Source: Fabrea salina
Taxonomy: Eukaryota > Ciliophora > Heterotrichea > Heterotrichida > Fabreidae
Direction: 5' to 3'
Assembly: GCA_022984795.1 (NCBI GenBank)
Contig: JALIHJ010000011.1
Location: forward strand, 62,001-126,000
DNA: 64,000 nt
Below, piece by piece: positions 26,461 to 34,817 of the stretch (position 1 is its first letter; each line of letters opens with the position of its first letter). Below the pieces are notes generated by a model. It was not told the DNA's origin and ran no database searches. It worked only from the letters and a program-made list of their open reading frames with translations. The translations under genes and the position numbers were made by a program.

Positions 26461-27279
26461 ATGGAAGGCATTTTTAAGCGGGATGGAAAACCTATGCTGT
26501 TTTATATGGAAAATTGCGCCGAAAAACAAACTACTGAGTTTTTAGTTAACTCAAACGGAGGCAAGTTCCTTAAGTACCCTTCTTACCTATGCATTCACCT
26601 GTACCCAGTCAACCGGAACTACTGCATCAAAGGCAGTATCAAATTCACCAAGACTCCTGTTTCATACAAATTCGTGCACGACAGCACTGCTTTAAAAAAA
26701 CTACTTGACTTAACTAATTACCAACTAAAAGCTTCTGTGGAAGAAAAAGTGAACCTTAACGACTCAGAAAAAAGGGCAGTCCTTCAATACGCACAGTCCC
26801 AAAGAGAAGTGCATAACACAGTGGAGTTCTGGCGAAAAGCCCTTGAGTCGGGCTTAGAAGTTGATTCTGCTCCTAGTGTTATCAAGGAGTTCTATGAGTC
26901 TGCTTCTCCACAAAAACGCAAACAAGCAATTAATCCAGAACCCCCTTTTAAAAAGCCAAAACAAGCAACTATCCTAGGAGGACGTGTCCAAGCTGAACCT
27001 AACAACACTAGTCCTGGAAGGTTTTCGCAGTTGTTTGATGAGCCAAGTGAGCTTTTAATAACCGTTGAGCAAAATGAAAGAGTAGTTAGGAATATGAGTT
27101 TCTTGCAAAAGAAGTGTCAAGAACTGAACGTTGTCGAGCAGTTTAGAATCTTGCAGAAAAAGTGCATTCAGGGCTGCGGAACTGACCTAGAACCTAAATT
27201 GATACTAGACGCTTTGTCTAACTACGAAGGAGACACTGAAAAAGTTTTAACTTATTTTAGTAAGTTTAAACCTGCATAA
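26461..27279 (+). CDS. Possible RAP1 (TERF2IP)-like telomere protein (272 aa)
   Basis: Not certain. Residues 8-50 look like the BRCT strand-helix of RAP1 (KPMLFYMENCAEKQTTEFLV, NSNGGKFL). Residues about 105-145 resemble a Myb-type helix set as in RAP1 (YAQSQREVHNTVEFWRKALE, SAPSVIKEFYES). The region after a basic linker (KRKQ, FKKPKQ) ends with a helical domain (LDALSNYEGDTEKVLTYF) like the RCT or a UBA fold. This order matches RAP1, a shelterin partner, but each match is weak by eye. Other BRCT-containing proteins remain possible. Confidence 0.4.
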   Translation: MEGIFKRDGKPMLFYMENCAEKQTTEFLVNSNGGKFLKYPSYLCIHLYPVNRNYCIKGSIKFTKTPVSYKFVHDSTALKKLLDLTNYQLKASVEEKVNLNDSEKRAVLQYAQSQREVHNTVEFWRKALESGLEVDSAPSVIKEFYESASPQKRKQAINPEPPFKKPKQATILGGRVQAEPNNTSPGRFSQLFDEPSELLITVEQNERVVRNMSFLQKKCQELNVVEQFRILQKKCIQGCGTDLEPKLILDALSNYEGDTEKVLTYFSKFKPA

Positions 27280-27330
27280 AGAGTTTGATTAATATTATCC
27301 CTAAAACTTTTCCGGTGCGCTTAATAATAA

Positions 27331-28725
27331 ATGGAAGACTCTGTTTTGCTTTCAGCAACTTCGTCAATTGATTCTATTCTGAACCGGATTGGTTTTGGGT
27401 GGTACCAAGTCCGAGTGTTTATTCATCAAAGTTGGATTACTTACTCAGACGGAGCCGAAATCATGGTGATTGCACTACTCACCAAAATACTGCAAAACGA
27501 GTGGAACTTAAGTGACGCCGAGGTTGAACTAATGGGTGGAATATTGTTTTTTGGCATGATTCTGGGAACTTTTTGTTCAGGGCCTTTGGGGGACAAGTAC
27601 GGCCGTAGAATAACTCTTTTATTCGCTACTCTTACATTGTTTTTATTTGGATTTGCTTCGGCTCTAATGCCGGGCTTTTGGAGTTTTGTGATCATGAGAG
27701 TAGTAGTTGGCATGAGCATAGGGTTTTTAATTCCTATCCAAACTGCTTATGAGGTTGAAGTCAATACTGAAAAGTCAAGGGCAGGTTTTGTAATCGGGAC
27801 CTTTTTGTGTTTCCAGTTAGGAATGTTGTCGATTGTTTTGCTTGCATTTTGGTTGATCCCTGACTTGACTTCGGGCAACTGGAGGATGATGGTCATTATT
27901 GCGTCTATTCCTTCAGGGATCTCTTTTGTGCTGCAGTTATTTTGGATGGACGAAAGTCCTAGGTACTTAGCTTTGAACCAGCAATTTGAAAAAGCTAACT
28001 TAATTCTCAATAAAATTGCGAGACTCAATAAAGCTTCCTCTTTGACTGAGGAAGAACTAGTTGTTGTAAAAGCCACTGTGAAACCTGAAGCAGAGTCTGT
28101 GCTAAAAAGAATTAGCAGGTTGTTCAGTTCGAAGTACTTGAAAGTTAGCTTGCAGTTATTCTACTTATGGTTTGGAGCAGGGTTTGTGTATTACGGGCTG
28201 AACTTCATACTACCTAGGACTTTATCTTCGGGTTCTTCCGACTCAGAAGCTTTGGTTGAGTTAGCTATTATAAACACTTTGTTAATTCCTGCAGCTATAC
28301 TTCCGTGCTTTCTCATAGAAAACCCTTCTATAGGCAGAAGGAAGACTTTGCTTGTGTGCTTGTTGTTCCAAACTGTAGGCTGTGTGATATGTTCTTTTTT
28401 TGCAAACCAAGTTGTATTTGTGTCTTCTGTAAGCGTCATGTTGTTTCTGGACTTAGTGTACTTTGACGTTATTTACCCTTACACAAGTGAGGTTTATGAC
28501 ACTAGCATTAGAAGCACCGGACTTAGTATATGCAGTGCTTGGGCCCGGTTTGCAGGATTTGTTTCTCCTTTTGTGCTGCTGTCTTTGCACGAGATAGATC
28601 CTACGTACCCCTACATCGCTTTTTCGGTAACGAGTCTGTTTGGACTGATTACTTGTTACATGCTCAAGTACGAGTCTAGAGGACAAAACTTAGACAACTT
28701 CATCGATAACTCGGATAAACTTTAA
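27331..28725 (+). CDS. SVOP/SV2-like MFS transporter, tandem copy 1 (464 aa)
   Basis: A full-length paralog of the gene at 3424, first of three in a head-to-tail array. The MFS loop is GPLGDKYGRRITLL, the TM8-TM9 loop IGRRKTLLVC, and TM10 YPYTSEVYDTSIRSTG. The shared N-terminus (SSIDSILNRIGFGWYQVRVF) and C-terminus (KYESRGQNLDNFIDN) indicate one family with conserved topology. It does not share the near-identical tracts of the two downstream copies. Confidence 0.93.
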   Translation: MEDSVLLSATSSIDSILNRIGFGWYQVRVFIHQSWITYSDGAEIMVIALLTKILQNEWNLSDAEVELMGGILFFGMILGTFCSGPLGDKYGRRITLLFATLTLFLFGFASALMPGFWSFVIMRVVVGMSIGFLIPIQTAYEVEVNTEKSRAGFVIGTFLCFQLGMLSIVLLAFWLIPDLTSGNWRMMVIIASIPSGISFVLQLFWMDESPRYLALNQQFEKANLILNKIARLNKASSLTEEELVVVKATVKPEAESVLKRISRLFSSKYLKVSLQLFYLWFGAGFVYYGLNFILPRTLSSGSSDSEALVELAIINTLLIPAAILPCFLIENPSIGRRKTLLVCLLFQTVGCVICSFFANQVVFVSSVSVMLFLDLVYFDVIYPYTSEVYDTSIRSTGLSICSAWARFAGFVSPFVLLSLHEIDPTYPYIAFSVTSLFGLITCYMLKYESRGQNLDNFIDNSDKL

Positions 28726-28750
28726 TTCTTTGAGGTAGTATTCAGCATAA

Positions 28751-30136
28751 ATGGATGACTCAGCTTTGGTTTCGGGCTTGTCGCTAGATGATATTTTGAA
28801 CAGGATGGACTTTGGCTGGTTCCAGGTTAGAATATTTCTTTACCTGAGTTGGATCACTTTTTCAGACGGTGCTGAGATTACTGTGATTTCATTGATAACG
28901 AAGATACTTAAGAAGCAGTGGAACCTAGACGACTGGGAAGAGGAACTCATGGGAGCTGTGCTGTTCCTAGGCATGATCATTGGCACCTTTATGTCTGGTC
29001 CTTTTGGAGACAAGTTCGGTCGAAGAATAACTCTTTTTGGAGGCACTGTAGTGTTGTTCACCTTTGGAATGATTTCAGCGTTCATGCCGGAGTACTGGAG
29101 TTTCGTGATAGTGAGGGCTTTTGTAGGCATGAGTGTGGGGTTCTTGCTGCCTTTGCAAACTGCTTACGAAGTGGAAGTGTGCACTGAAAAGTCGAGAGGA
29201 GGCTTTGTCATTGGAACTTTTCTAGCGTTCCAGTTTGGTACACTTGCGGTGGTACTCCTAGCTCTTTGGCTTATACCTGACCTTGAAGGGGGAAGCAATT
29301 GGAGACTTTTATTAGTCCTTGTAGCAATTCCTTCAGGAGTGTCTCTGCTGCTTCAGATATTTTGGGGCGACGAGAGCCCTAGATACGAAGCCATTAACGA
29401 AAGGTTCGATAGAGCAGTGGAGATTCTGAACAAGATGGCGAAACTCAACAAAAAGGACCAACTGACTCAAGAAGAAATGGCCATAGTGAAGTCGACCCAG
29501 AAGTCAGAAGTGGAGTCAGTAGGCAAACGAATTGCTAAAATGTTTGGAGAAAAGTACTTGAAAACAACACTGCAGTTGTTTTACCTATGGTTTGCAATTG
29601 GTTTCCTTTACTACGGACTAGTGTTTATTCTGCCGAGAAGCCTAGATGAAGGATCTTCCAACTCAGAAACTCTTGTAGAGCTAGCAGTAATCAATGCTGC
29701 ACTAGTTCCAGCAGCAGTACTTCCGTGTTTCCTGATAGAAAATGAATTTATTGGAAGAAGAAAAACAGTTTTGTTCTGTTTGGCGATTCAAACAGGAGGC
29801 TGTGTAGTGTGCTCACTTTACATAAACAACATTGTGTTTATAATCTCTGCAGGCTCAATTTTGTTTTTATCGGTGCTGCTTTTCGACGTTGCATACCCTT
29901 ATACAAGCGAGATCTACGATACAAGCATCAGAAGTACCGGACTCAGTGTAAGTACTGCTTTCGCACGTTTTGGAGGGTTTATTTCTCCTTTTGTGTTGGT
30001 GCTTTTGAATGGAATCAACTTCAGGTTCCCATACATTGCCTTTTTCATTACAAGCTTAATAGCAACTTTCACTTGCTATTTGCTCAAGTATGAATCGAGG
30101 GGGCAAAATTTAGATAACTTCCAGGCTAAAAGCTAA
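28751..30136 (+). CDS. SVOP/SV2-like MFS transporter, tandem copy 2 (461 aa)
   Basis: The second gene of the array, 25 bp after the first. It has all MFS motifs (GPFGDKFGRRITLF, IGRRKTVLFC, TSEIYDTSIRSTG). Two internal tracts, 28883-29223 and 29363-29593, are about 98-99 percent identical to the third copy, while flanks and the segment between are clearly diverged. It contains a one-residue insertion (EGGSNW versus DSGNW) between the tracts. Confidence 0.93.
   Translation: MDDSALVSGLSLDDILNRMDFGWFQVRIFLYLSWITFSDGAEITVISLITKILKKQWNLDDWEEELMGAVLFLGMIIGTFMSGPFGDKFGRRITLFGGTVVLFTFGMISAFMPEYWSFVIVRAFVGMSVGFLLPLQTAYEVEVCTEKSRGGFVIGTFLAFQFGTLAVVLLALWLIPDLEGGSNWRLLLVLVAIPSGVSLLLQIFWGDESPRYEAINERFDRAVEILNKMAKLNKKDQLTQEEMAIVKSTQKSEVESVGKRIAKMFGEKYLKTTLQLFYLWFAIGFLYYGLVFILPRSLDEGSSNSETLVELAVINAALVPAAVLPCFLIENEFIGRRKTVLFCLAIQTGGCVVCSLYINNIVFIISAGSILFLSVLLFDVAYPYTSEIYDTSIRSTGLSVSTAFARFGGFISPFVLVLLNGINFRFPYIAFFITSLIATFTCYLLKYESRGQNLDNFQAKS
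28883..29223 (+). repeat. Gene-conversion tract A, donor/recipient copy in transporter 2
   Basis: This 341-bp tract matches 30367-30707 (offset 1484) with about five mismatches by eye. Sequence on both sides drops abruptly to ordinary paralog divergence. Confidence 0.85.
29363..29593 (+). repeat. Gene-conversion tract B in transporter 2
   Basis: This 231-bp tract matches 30844-31074 (offset 1481) with about two mismatches by eye, after a diverged 140-bp gap. A further run of about 32 identical bases follows near 29609. Confidence 0.85.
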
Positions 30137-30231
30137 TTCTTTAAGTAAACTCAAGTCCTACTGAGCCCCAGACCTATTTATTATTTTGAATTTTTTCCCC
30201 CCAAAACCTTTTTTGTGTAAAAGTTGATAAA

Positions 30232-31626
30232 ATGGAAGATTCAATATTGCTTTCAAACTCTTCATCTATGGACTCTATTTTGAATAGACTCGGCTTTGGC
30301 TGGTACCAAATAAGGATTTTTACGTTTTTGAGTTGGATTACTTTCTCTGATGGAGCCGAAGTTATGGTGATTTCATTGATAACGAAGATACTTAAGAAGC
30401 AGTGGAACCTAGACGACTGGGAAGAGGAACTCATGGGAGCTGTGCTGTTCTTAGGCATGATCATTGGCACCTTTATGTCTGGTCCTTTTGGAGACAAGTT
30501 CGGTCGAAGAATAACTCTTTTTGGAGGCACTGTAGTGTTGTTCACCTTTGGAATGATTTCAGCGTTCATGCCGGAGTACTGGAGTTTCGTGATAGTGAGG
30601 GCCTTTGTGGGGATGAGTGTGGGGTTCTTGCTACCTTTGCAAACTGCTTACGAAGTGGAAGTGTGCACTGAAAAGTCGAGAGGAGGCTTTGTCATTGGAA
30701 CTTTTCTCTGCTTTCAGGTAGGCATGCTTTCAGTAGTTCTTTTGGCATTTTGGCTGATTCCAGACTTAGACTCTGGAAATTGGAGACTTTTACTAGTCCT
30801 GGTATCAATTCCTTCAGGAGTCTCTTTAGTGTTGCAACTGGTCTGGGGCGACGAGAGCCCTAGATACGAAGCCATTAACGAAAGGTTTGATAGAGCAGTG
30901 GAGATTCTGAACAAGATGGCGAAACTCAACAAAAAGGACCAACTGACTCAAGAAGAAATGGCCATAGTGAAGTCGACCCAGAAGTCAGAAGTGGAGTCAG
31001 TAGGCAAACGAATAGCTAAAATGTTTGGAGAAAAGTACTTGAAAACAACACTGCAGTTGTTTTACCTATGGTTTATGTCGGGCTTTGTATACTACGGACT
31101 AGTGTTTATTCTGCCGAGAAGTTTAAGCGAAGGATCTTCAGACTCAGGGACTTTAATTGACCTGACAATCATAAACACGTTACTAATTCCAGCAGCAATA
31201 GTTCCGTGTTTCCTGATAGAAAATAAGTCCATTGGGAGGAGAAAAACTTTGTTGATATGCCTGATAGTTCAAACGGCAGGTTGTGTTCTTTGCTCGTTTT
31301 TCATAGACCAAATCGTATTTATTTCAGCAGTAAGTATAATGCTGTTTCTGGACTTGGTGTTCTTTGACGTGATGTACCCCTACACGAGTGAGATCTACGA
31401 TACAGGTATCAGAAGTACTGGACTCAGTGTAAATACCGCACTTGCGCGTTTTGGTGGATTTATTTCGCCTTTTGTATTGGTGGCTTTGAACAGTGTTTCC
31501 TTTAGCTACCCCTACATTGCCTTTTCAGTAGTAAGCTTAATAGCACTCGTAGACTGCTATTTGCTCAAGTACGAATCAAGAGGGCAAGATTTGGACAATT
31601 TCGCCCAAAATGTTCAAAAGAATTAA
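30232..31626 (+). CDS. SVOP/SV2-like MFS transporter, tandem copy 3 (464 aa)
   Basis: The third gene of the array. It is a mosaic: its ends and the stretch CFQVGMLSVVLLAFWLIPDL resemble the copies at 3424 and 27331, while the N-terminal middle and the central loop are nearly identical to copy 2. All transporter motifs are intact (GPFGDKFGRRITLF, IGRRKTLLIC, TSEIYDTGIRSTG). A 95-bp spacer precedes it. Confidence 0.93.
   Translation: MEDSILLSNSSSMDSILNRLGFGWYQIRIFTFLSWITFSDGAEVMVISLITKILKKQWNLDDWEEELMGAVLFLGMIIGTFMSGPFGDKFGRRITLFGGTVVLFTFGMISAFMPEYWSFVIVRAFVGMSVGFLLPLQTAYEVEVCTEKSRGGFVIGTFLCFQVGMLSVVLLAFWLIPDLDSGNWRLLLVLVSIPSGVSLVLQLVWGDESPRYEAINERFDRAVEILNKMAKLNKKDQLTQEEMAIVKSTQKSEVESVGKRIAKMFGEKYLKTTLQLFYLWFMSGFVYYGLVFILPRSLSEGSSDSGTLIDLTIINTLLIPAAIVPCFLIENKSIGRRKTLLICLIVQTAGCVLCSFFIDQIVFISAVSIMLFLDLVFFDVMYPYTSEIYDTGIRSTGLSVNTALARFGGFISPFVLVALNSVSFSYPYIAFSVVSLIALVDCYLLKYESRGQDLDNFAQNVQKN
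30367..30707 (+). repeat. Gene-conversion tract A in transporter 3
   Basis: Partner of 28883-29223; about 98.5 percent identical over 341 bp. Confidence 0.85.
30844..31074 (+). repeat. Gene-conversion tract B in transporter 3
   Basis: Partner of 29363-29593; about 99 percent identical over 231 bp. Confidence 0.85.
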
Positions 31627-31639
31627 TTTAATTAATAAA

Positions 31640-32311
31640 ATGCTCAGAAATGAACACCGAGTTAACTTTTTGGACCTAACATGGGAAGAGTCCTTCTTGA
31701 TTGAAGATTTAAGTGAATTAGAAGACTCTAAAAAGACAATAAGGCTCAGATCTAGAGGCAACCATATCTTTGTTTCCTTTTTTTCTTCGCAAAGCTTACA
31801 AAGAAACGCCTACAACTACTTTGAGGTTGCATACCAAATTCCTGACAGTCCTAGAGTATTCAAGGACGATCAGATTAAAATAGGTGTTACTTCAGATCCT
31901 TCCAACAAAGTATGCAGGGCTTTTTCAGATCATGAAGAAGGCTGGGCATTTTATGGGTACTCAGGACAACTAAGACACCACAGTGGGTCCGGTGGAAGTA
32001 AATACTCACGTAAAACTACTCAGCAAGATGTTATTGGGGTATTTGTAGACACTAAGCACGGAAAAATTAACTTTTCGTTGAACGGTGAAGACTTGGGACC
32101 AGCTTTTGAGTCTGAGAAACTAACTCAGAAACCACTGTTTGCTGGTGTAGCTTTGCTTGAAAAGGACTCTAGGTGCTCCTTTATATTTAGAAAAGAGACT
32201 TTATTTAAAGCCAGGAAGGTCTTTTTGTTCACTAGGAAGTTTGGACTGAAAGTAGGCATAAACTTACTCCCTACAAACCTGTTTAGAGAACTAGTTACTA
32301 ATTTTTTCTAA
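31640..32311 (+). CDS. SPRY-domain protein (223 aa)
   Basis: A stand-alone SPRY domain: YNYFEVAYQI, IKIGVTSDPS, GWAFYGYSGQLRHHSG, VIGVFVDTKHGKINFSLNGE and KPLFAGVALL are the expected strands. SPRY domains bind proteins or peptides; the role here is unknown. I chose the ATG at 31640 because the in-frame ATG at 31610 lies inside the transporter gene. The TAA stop at 32309-32311 overlaps the TAG of the converging gene (CTAA). Confidence 0.8.
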   Translation: MLRNEHRVNFLDLTWEESFLIEDLSELEDSKKTIRLRSRGNHIFVSFFSSQSLQRNAYNYFEVAYQIPDSPRVFKDDQIKIGVTSDPSNKVCRAFSDHEEGWAFYGYSGQLRHHSGSGGSKYSRKTTQQDVIGVFVDTKHGKINFSLNGEDLGPAFESEKLTQKPLFAGVALLEKDSRCSFIFRKETLFKARKVFLFTRKFGLKVGINLLPTNLFRELVTNFF

Positions 32312-34788
32312 GCTTGTTCTTCAAGTTTGCGTTTAAAAGGTTCACCTTCTGTAGCGCTTTGGAAGTCTAATTCTTCTTGAGCAACTTCTTTGTTCCACTC
32401 AGCCTGGACTTCTTTTGCAAGGTCTATGCAGCCACTTAAGTGCTCTAGCAAAGTGCCTTCGCTTCCTAACTCGTCGCCTGTTTCGTAAGTTAAGCACTTG
32501 TCGTGGAGTTTAAACAGTTCTTTTAAGTAAGAAGACGAAAAACTAGGTAAAGAATTCTTTGAGTCGACAACGATAGAAGAAAGACCTTCCTTAGCAACTT
32601 GTCTTTGGTAAATCTTTTCTTCAATTGTGCCTGTGGTGAGTAGTCTGTAGATGTAAACATTCTTTTTCTGCCCGTCTCTCCAAATCCGGCCCATAGCTTG
32701 TTTGTCGTTGCTTGGGTTCCAGTCGGGCTCAAAAAGCACCAGTCTGTTTGCTCCGATTAAGTTAAGTCCACAGCCCCCTGCTTTGGTACTAAGTAAAAAC
32801 ATTAAGGGTTCAGGCTTGGGGAGGTTGAATTCCTTCACAAGGTCCATCCTTTGCTTGACACTTGTCGAACCGTCTAGTCTCAGAAAAGAATATCCGCGTT
32901 CGTAGCACAGTTCTTGGATCACATCTAAAGTTTTCGAAAAATTCGAGACTACTACAATTTTGTCTCCAATCTGTGCACAGGAACTAGTAAGTATGTCCAG
33001 AAACAAGAACTTAGAAGAGTACTCCACCAAAGCACGCTGGGCTTTGTAGTTTTTAGGGAACTTTAGGTAGGCAGAGTCCCATATTTCCCGAAGGTCTTGT
33101 GCTTTAGGAACTGAGTTGAATATTAAGTCTGGGTGGTTAACTATCTTTCTGAGTGAAGTTATTAAGGACAAAGCCCCTCCAGCATTGCCGTTTTCAATGG
33201 TTTTGTAGGCTAACTGGGAGCACAAGTAAGACATGTAGAGTTGTTTTTGGAGTTCGCATATTTTGCAGAACACCAAGATTTCTTTGCGAGGAGGCAGCAA
33301 GTTTTCAAGGAGGCTACCTGTGCGTCTCAGTATGAACTGCGAAGTAAGTCTGCTGAGTTCAGCAGACCTGGCCCAGGCGATTTCTTTAACTTCGTCAGAG
33401 CACTCAGGGTCTTGTCCTCTGATTATAGGGTCTGCGTAGAGTCTTTTGAACGTACTCAGAGTTCCTAAGATTCCTGGGTTCACGAAGGACACACAGGCGT
33501 AAAACTCAGCTAAGTTGTTTTGCAGAGGAGTGCCTGTGAGAAGGATCCTTCTTTTGCAAGACAACTCGTTTAAGCACTTAGTAGTTTTGACTTGGAGGTT
33601 TTTGAGTCTGTGTCCTTCGTCACACACTATAATATTGCAAGCAGAGTCAAGGCGCTTAGAGTACTTCATGAAGGTTTCATAGGATATTACTAAAAGACTC
33701 GACTGACCTCCTACAAAGGTTTTGATGTTGTTTTCCACTTCTTTTTTGGGCCCAGAACAAGCAATGGGGCACAGCCTCATGGGGCCTAACCATTTAGTGA
33801 TTTCTTCTTTCCAGTTGCCAACTAAACTACTGGGCGTCACAATGATGCCTTTCCTGAGACTGCCTTGGTAACTGGCGTCTTTCCTCAGCAAAGTGAACAG
33901 CAAGGTGATGGTTTGGAGGGTTTTGCCAAGTCCCATGGAGTCTGCTAGAATGCACCCAGAGATGTTTTCTTTTTTTCCACTTACACACTCAAACAAGAAC
34001 TTAACTCCTTCCAGTTGGTGGGGTCTTAGTTTGGAGCCTAGGAAGGGCTCAATGAAAAGTTGACTGGCTTCGTCAAGGATTATAGCTCCTTCGGGTACTT
34101 GGTGAGTTTTGCTGACTTTTTTTAGAATGGGCTTTTCAGTTTGTAGGTTGGGCTTGTTGTGTTCCAAAAAGCACCTTCCGCTTAAAAAGTCGTCTTTGGA
34201 AATTCTTTGTTCAATCTCGACTTGGACCATTCCTAGAGTTAAGACTTCTCCGTCCCGAAGGCTCCTTATTTTGTGTAGGTTGGAGTGTTCTAGTATTTTC
34301 TTGCCCTCAGTGCTTACAAGTTCGAACCTGTGGATAGATAAGATCAAAAACCCGTCTTCAGAGCCTTTGGGTTTTTTGCGAGAAGTTTTTCTGTAGTAGT
34401 AAACTTTGTAGTAGAGTTCTGGGGTATCTTTTTTGTTTGAAGGTTTTTTAGGAATGAGTACTTTGTGGATCAGGGGTTTAGTTTGGGGAGTTTGGGGAGG
34501 GTTGGTCTCTTTTGGTGGAGTAGGGCTTTTGGGGTTTTGGCTAGAGTCTTGAGGGGATTGGTCTTGAGTGGCGTCTTTTTGGGGGACTTGATCAGCAATG
34601 GGGCTTTTTTGGTCTAGGGTAGAGTCCTTTTTTTCCTTAGAAGGACTGCTAAGGGGCTGTTTGGGTAGTAAAGGAGTTGCAAACTTCTTTCTTGTTCCAA
34701 TAGTTTTGCTGACTTCTTGCTGGTTGTTTTGGGCATCTGCATTAATTAAAGGATTCCTGAACTCCCGAATTAAAGGATTTTTCTTCAT
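32308..34788 (-). CDS. RAD54B: RAD54B/Rdh54-like SNF2 DNA translocase, copy 1 (826 aa)
   Basis: A SWI2/SNF2 ATPase that remodels Rad51/Dmc1 filaments in homologous recombination. Residues 1-110 are low-complexity (Pro, Gln, Ser). Residues about 120-220 carry the RAD54B/Rdh54 N-terminal domain ending SKDDFLSGRCFLE. The helicase core has GCILADSMGLGKTLQTITLL (motif I), VCDEGHRLKN (II), LTGTPLQNNL (III), STKAGGCGLNLIGANR (V) and NPSNDKQAMGRIWRDGQK (VI). The stop is TAG and shares bases with the SPRY gene's stop. The downstream paralog lies 29 bp away. Confidence 0.9.
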   Translation of the reverse strand: MKKNPLIREFRNPLINADAQNNQQEVSKTIGTRKKFATPLLPKQPLSSPSKEKKDSTLDQKSPIADQVPQKDATQDQSPQDSSQNPKSPTPPKETNPPQTPQTKPLIHKVLIPKKPSNKKDTPELYYKVYYYRKTSRKKPKGSEDGFLILSIHRFELVSTEGKKILEHSNLHKIRSLRDGEVLTLGMVQVEIEQRISKDDFLSGRCFLEHNKPNLQTEKPILKKVSKTHQVPEGAIILDEASQLFIEPFLGSKLRPHQLEGVKFLFECVSGKKENISGCILADSMGLGKTLQTITLLFTLLRKDASYQGSLRKGIIVTPSSLVGNWKEEITKWLGPMRLCPIACSGPKKEVENNIKTFVGGQSSLLVISYETFMKYSKRLDSACNIIVCDEGHRLKNLQVKTTKCLNELSCKRRILLTGTPLQNNLAEFYACVSFVNPGILGTLSTFKRLYADPIIRGQDPECSDEVKEIAWARSAELSRLTSQFILRRTGSLLENLLPPRKEILVFCKICELQKQLYMSYLCSQLAYKTIENGNAGGALSLITSLRKIVNHPDLIFNSVPKAQDLREIWDSAYLKFPKNYKAQRALVEYSSKFLFLDILTSSCAQIGDKIVVVSNFSKTLDVIQELCYERGYSFLRLDGSTSVKQRMDLVKEFNLPKPEPLMFLLSTKAGGCGLNLIGANRLVLFEPDWNPSNDKQAMGRIWRDGQKKNVYIYRLLTTGTIEEKIYQRQVAKEGLSSIVVDSKNSLPSFSSSYLKELFKLHDKCLTYETGDELGSEGTLLEHLSGCIDLAKEVQAEWNKEVAQEELDFQSATEGEPFKRKLEEQA
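32690..32769 (-). repeat. 80-bp tract identical in both RAD54B-like paralogs (copy 1)
   Basis: Identical to 35206-35285 over 80 bp, including third codon positions, within helicase motifs V-VI. Neighbouring sequence is clearly diverged. Confidence 0.85.
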
Positions 34789-34817
34789 CCCGCCAAATTA
34801 AATTAAATTTAATTACA

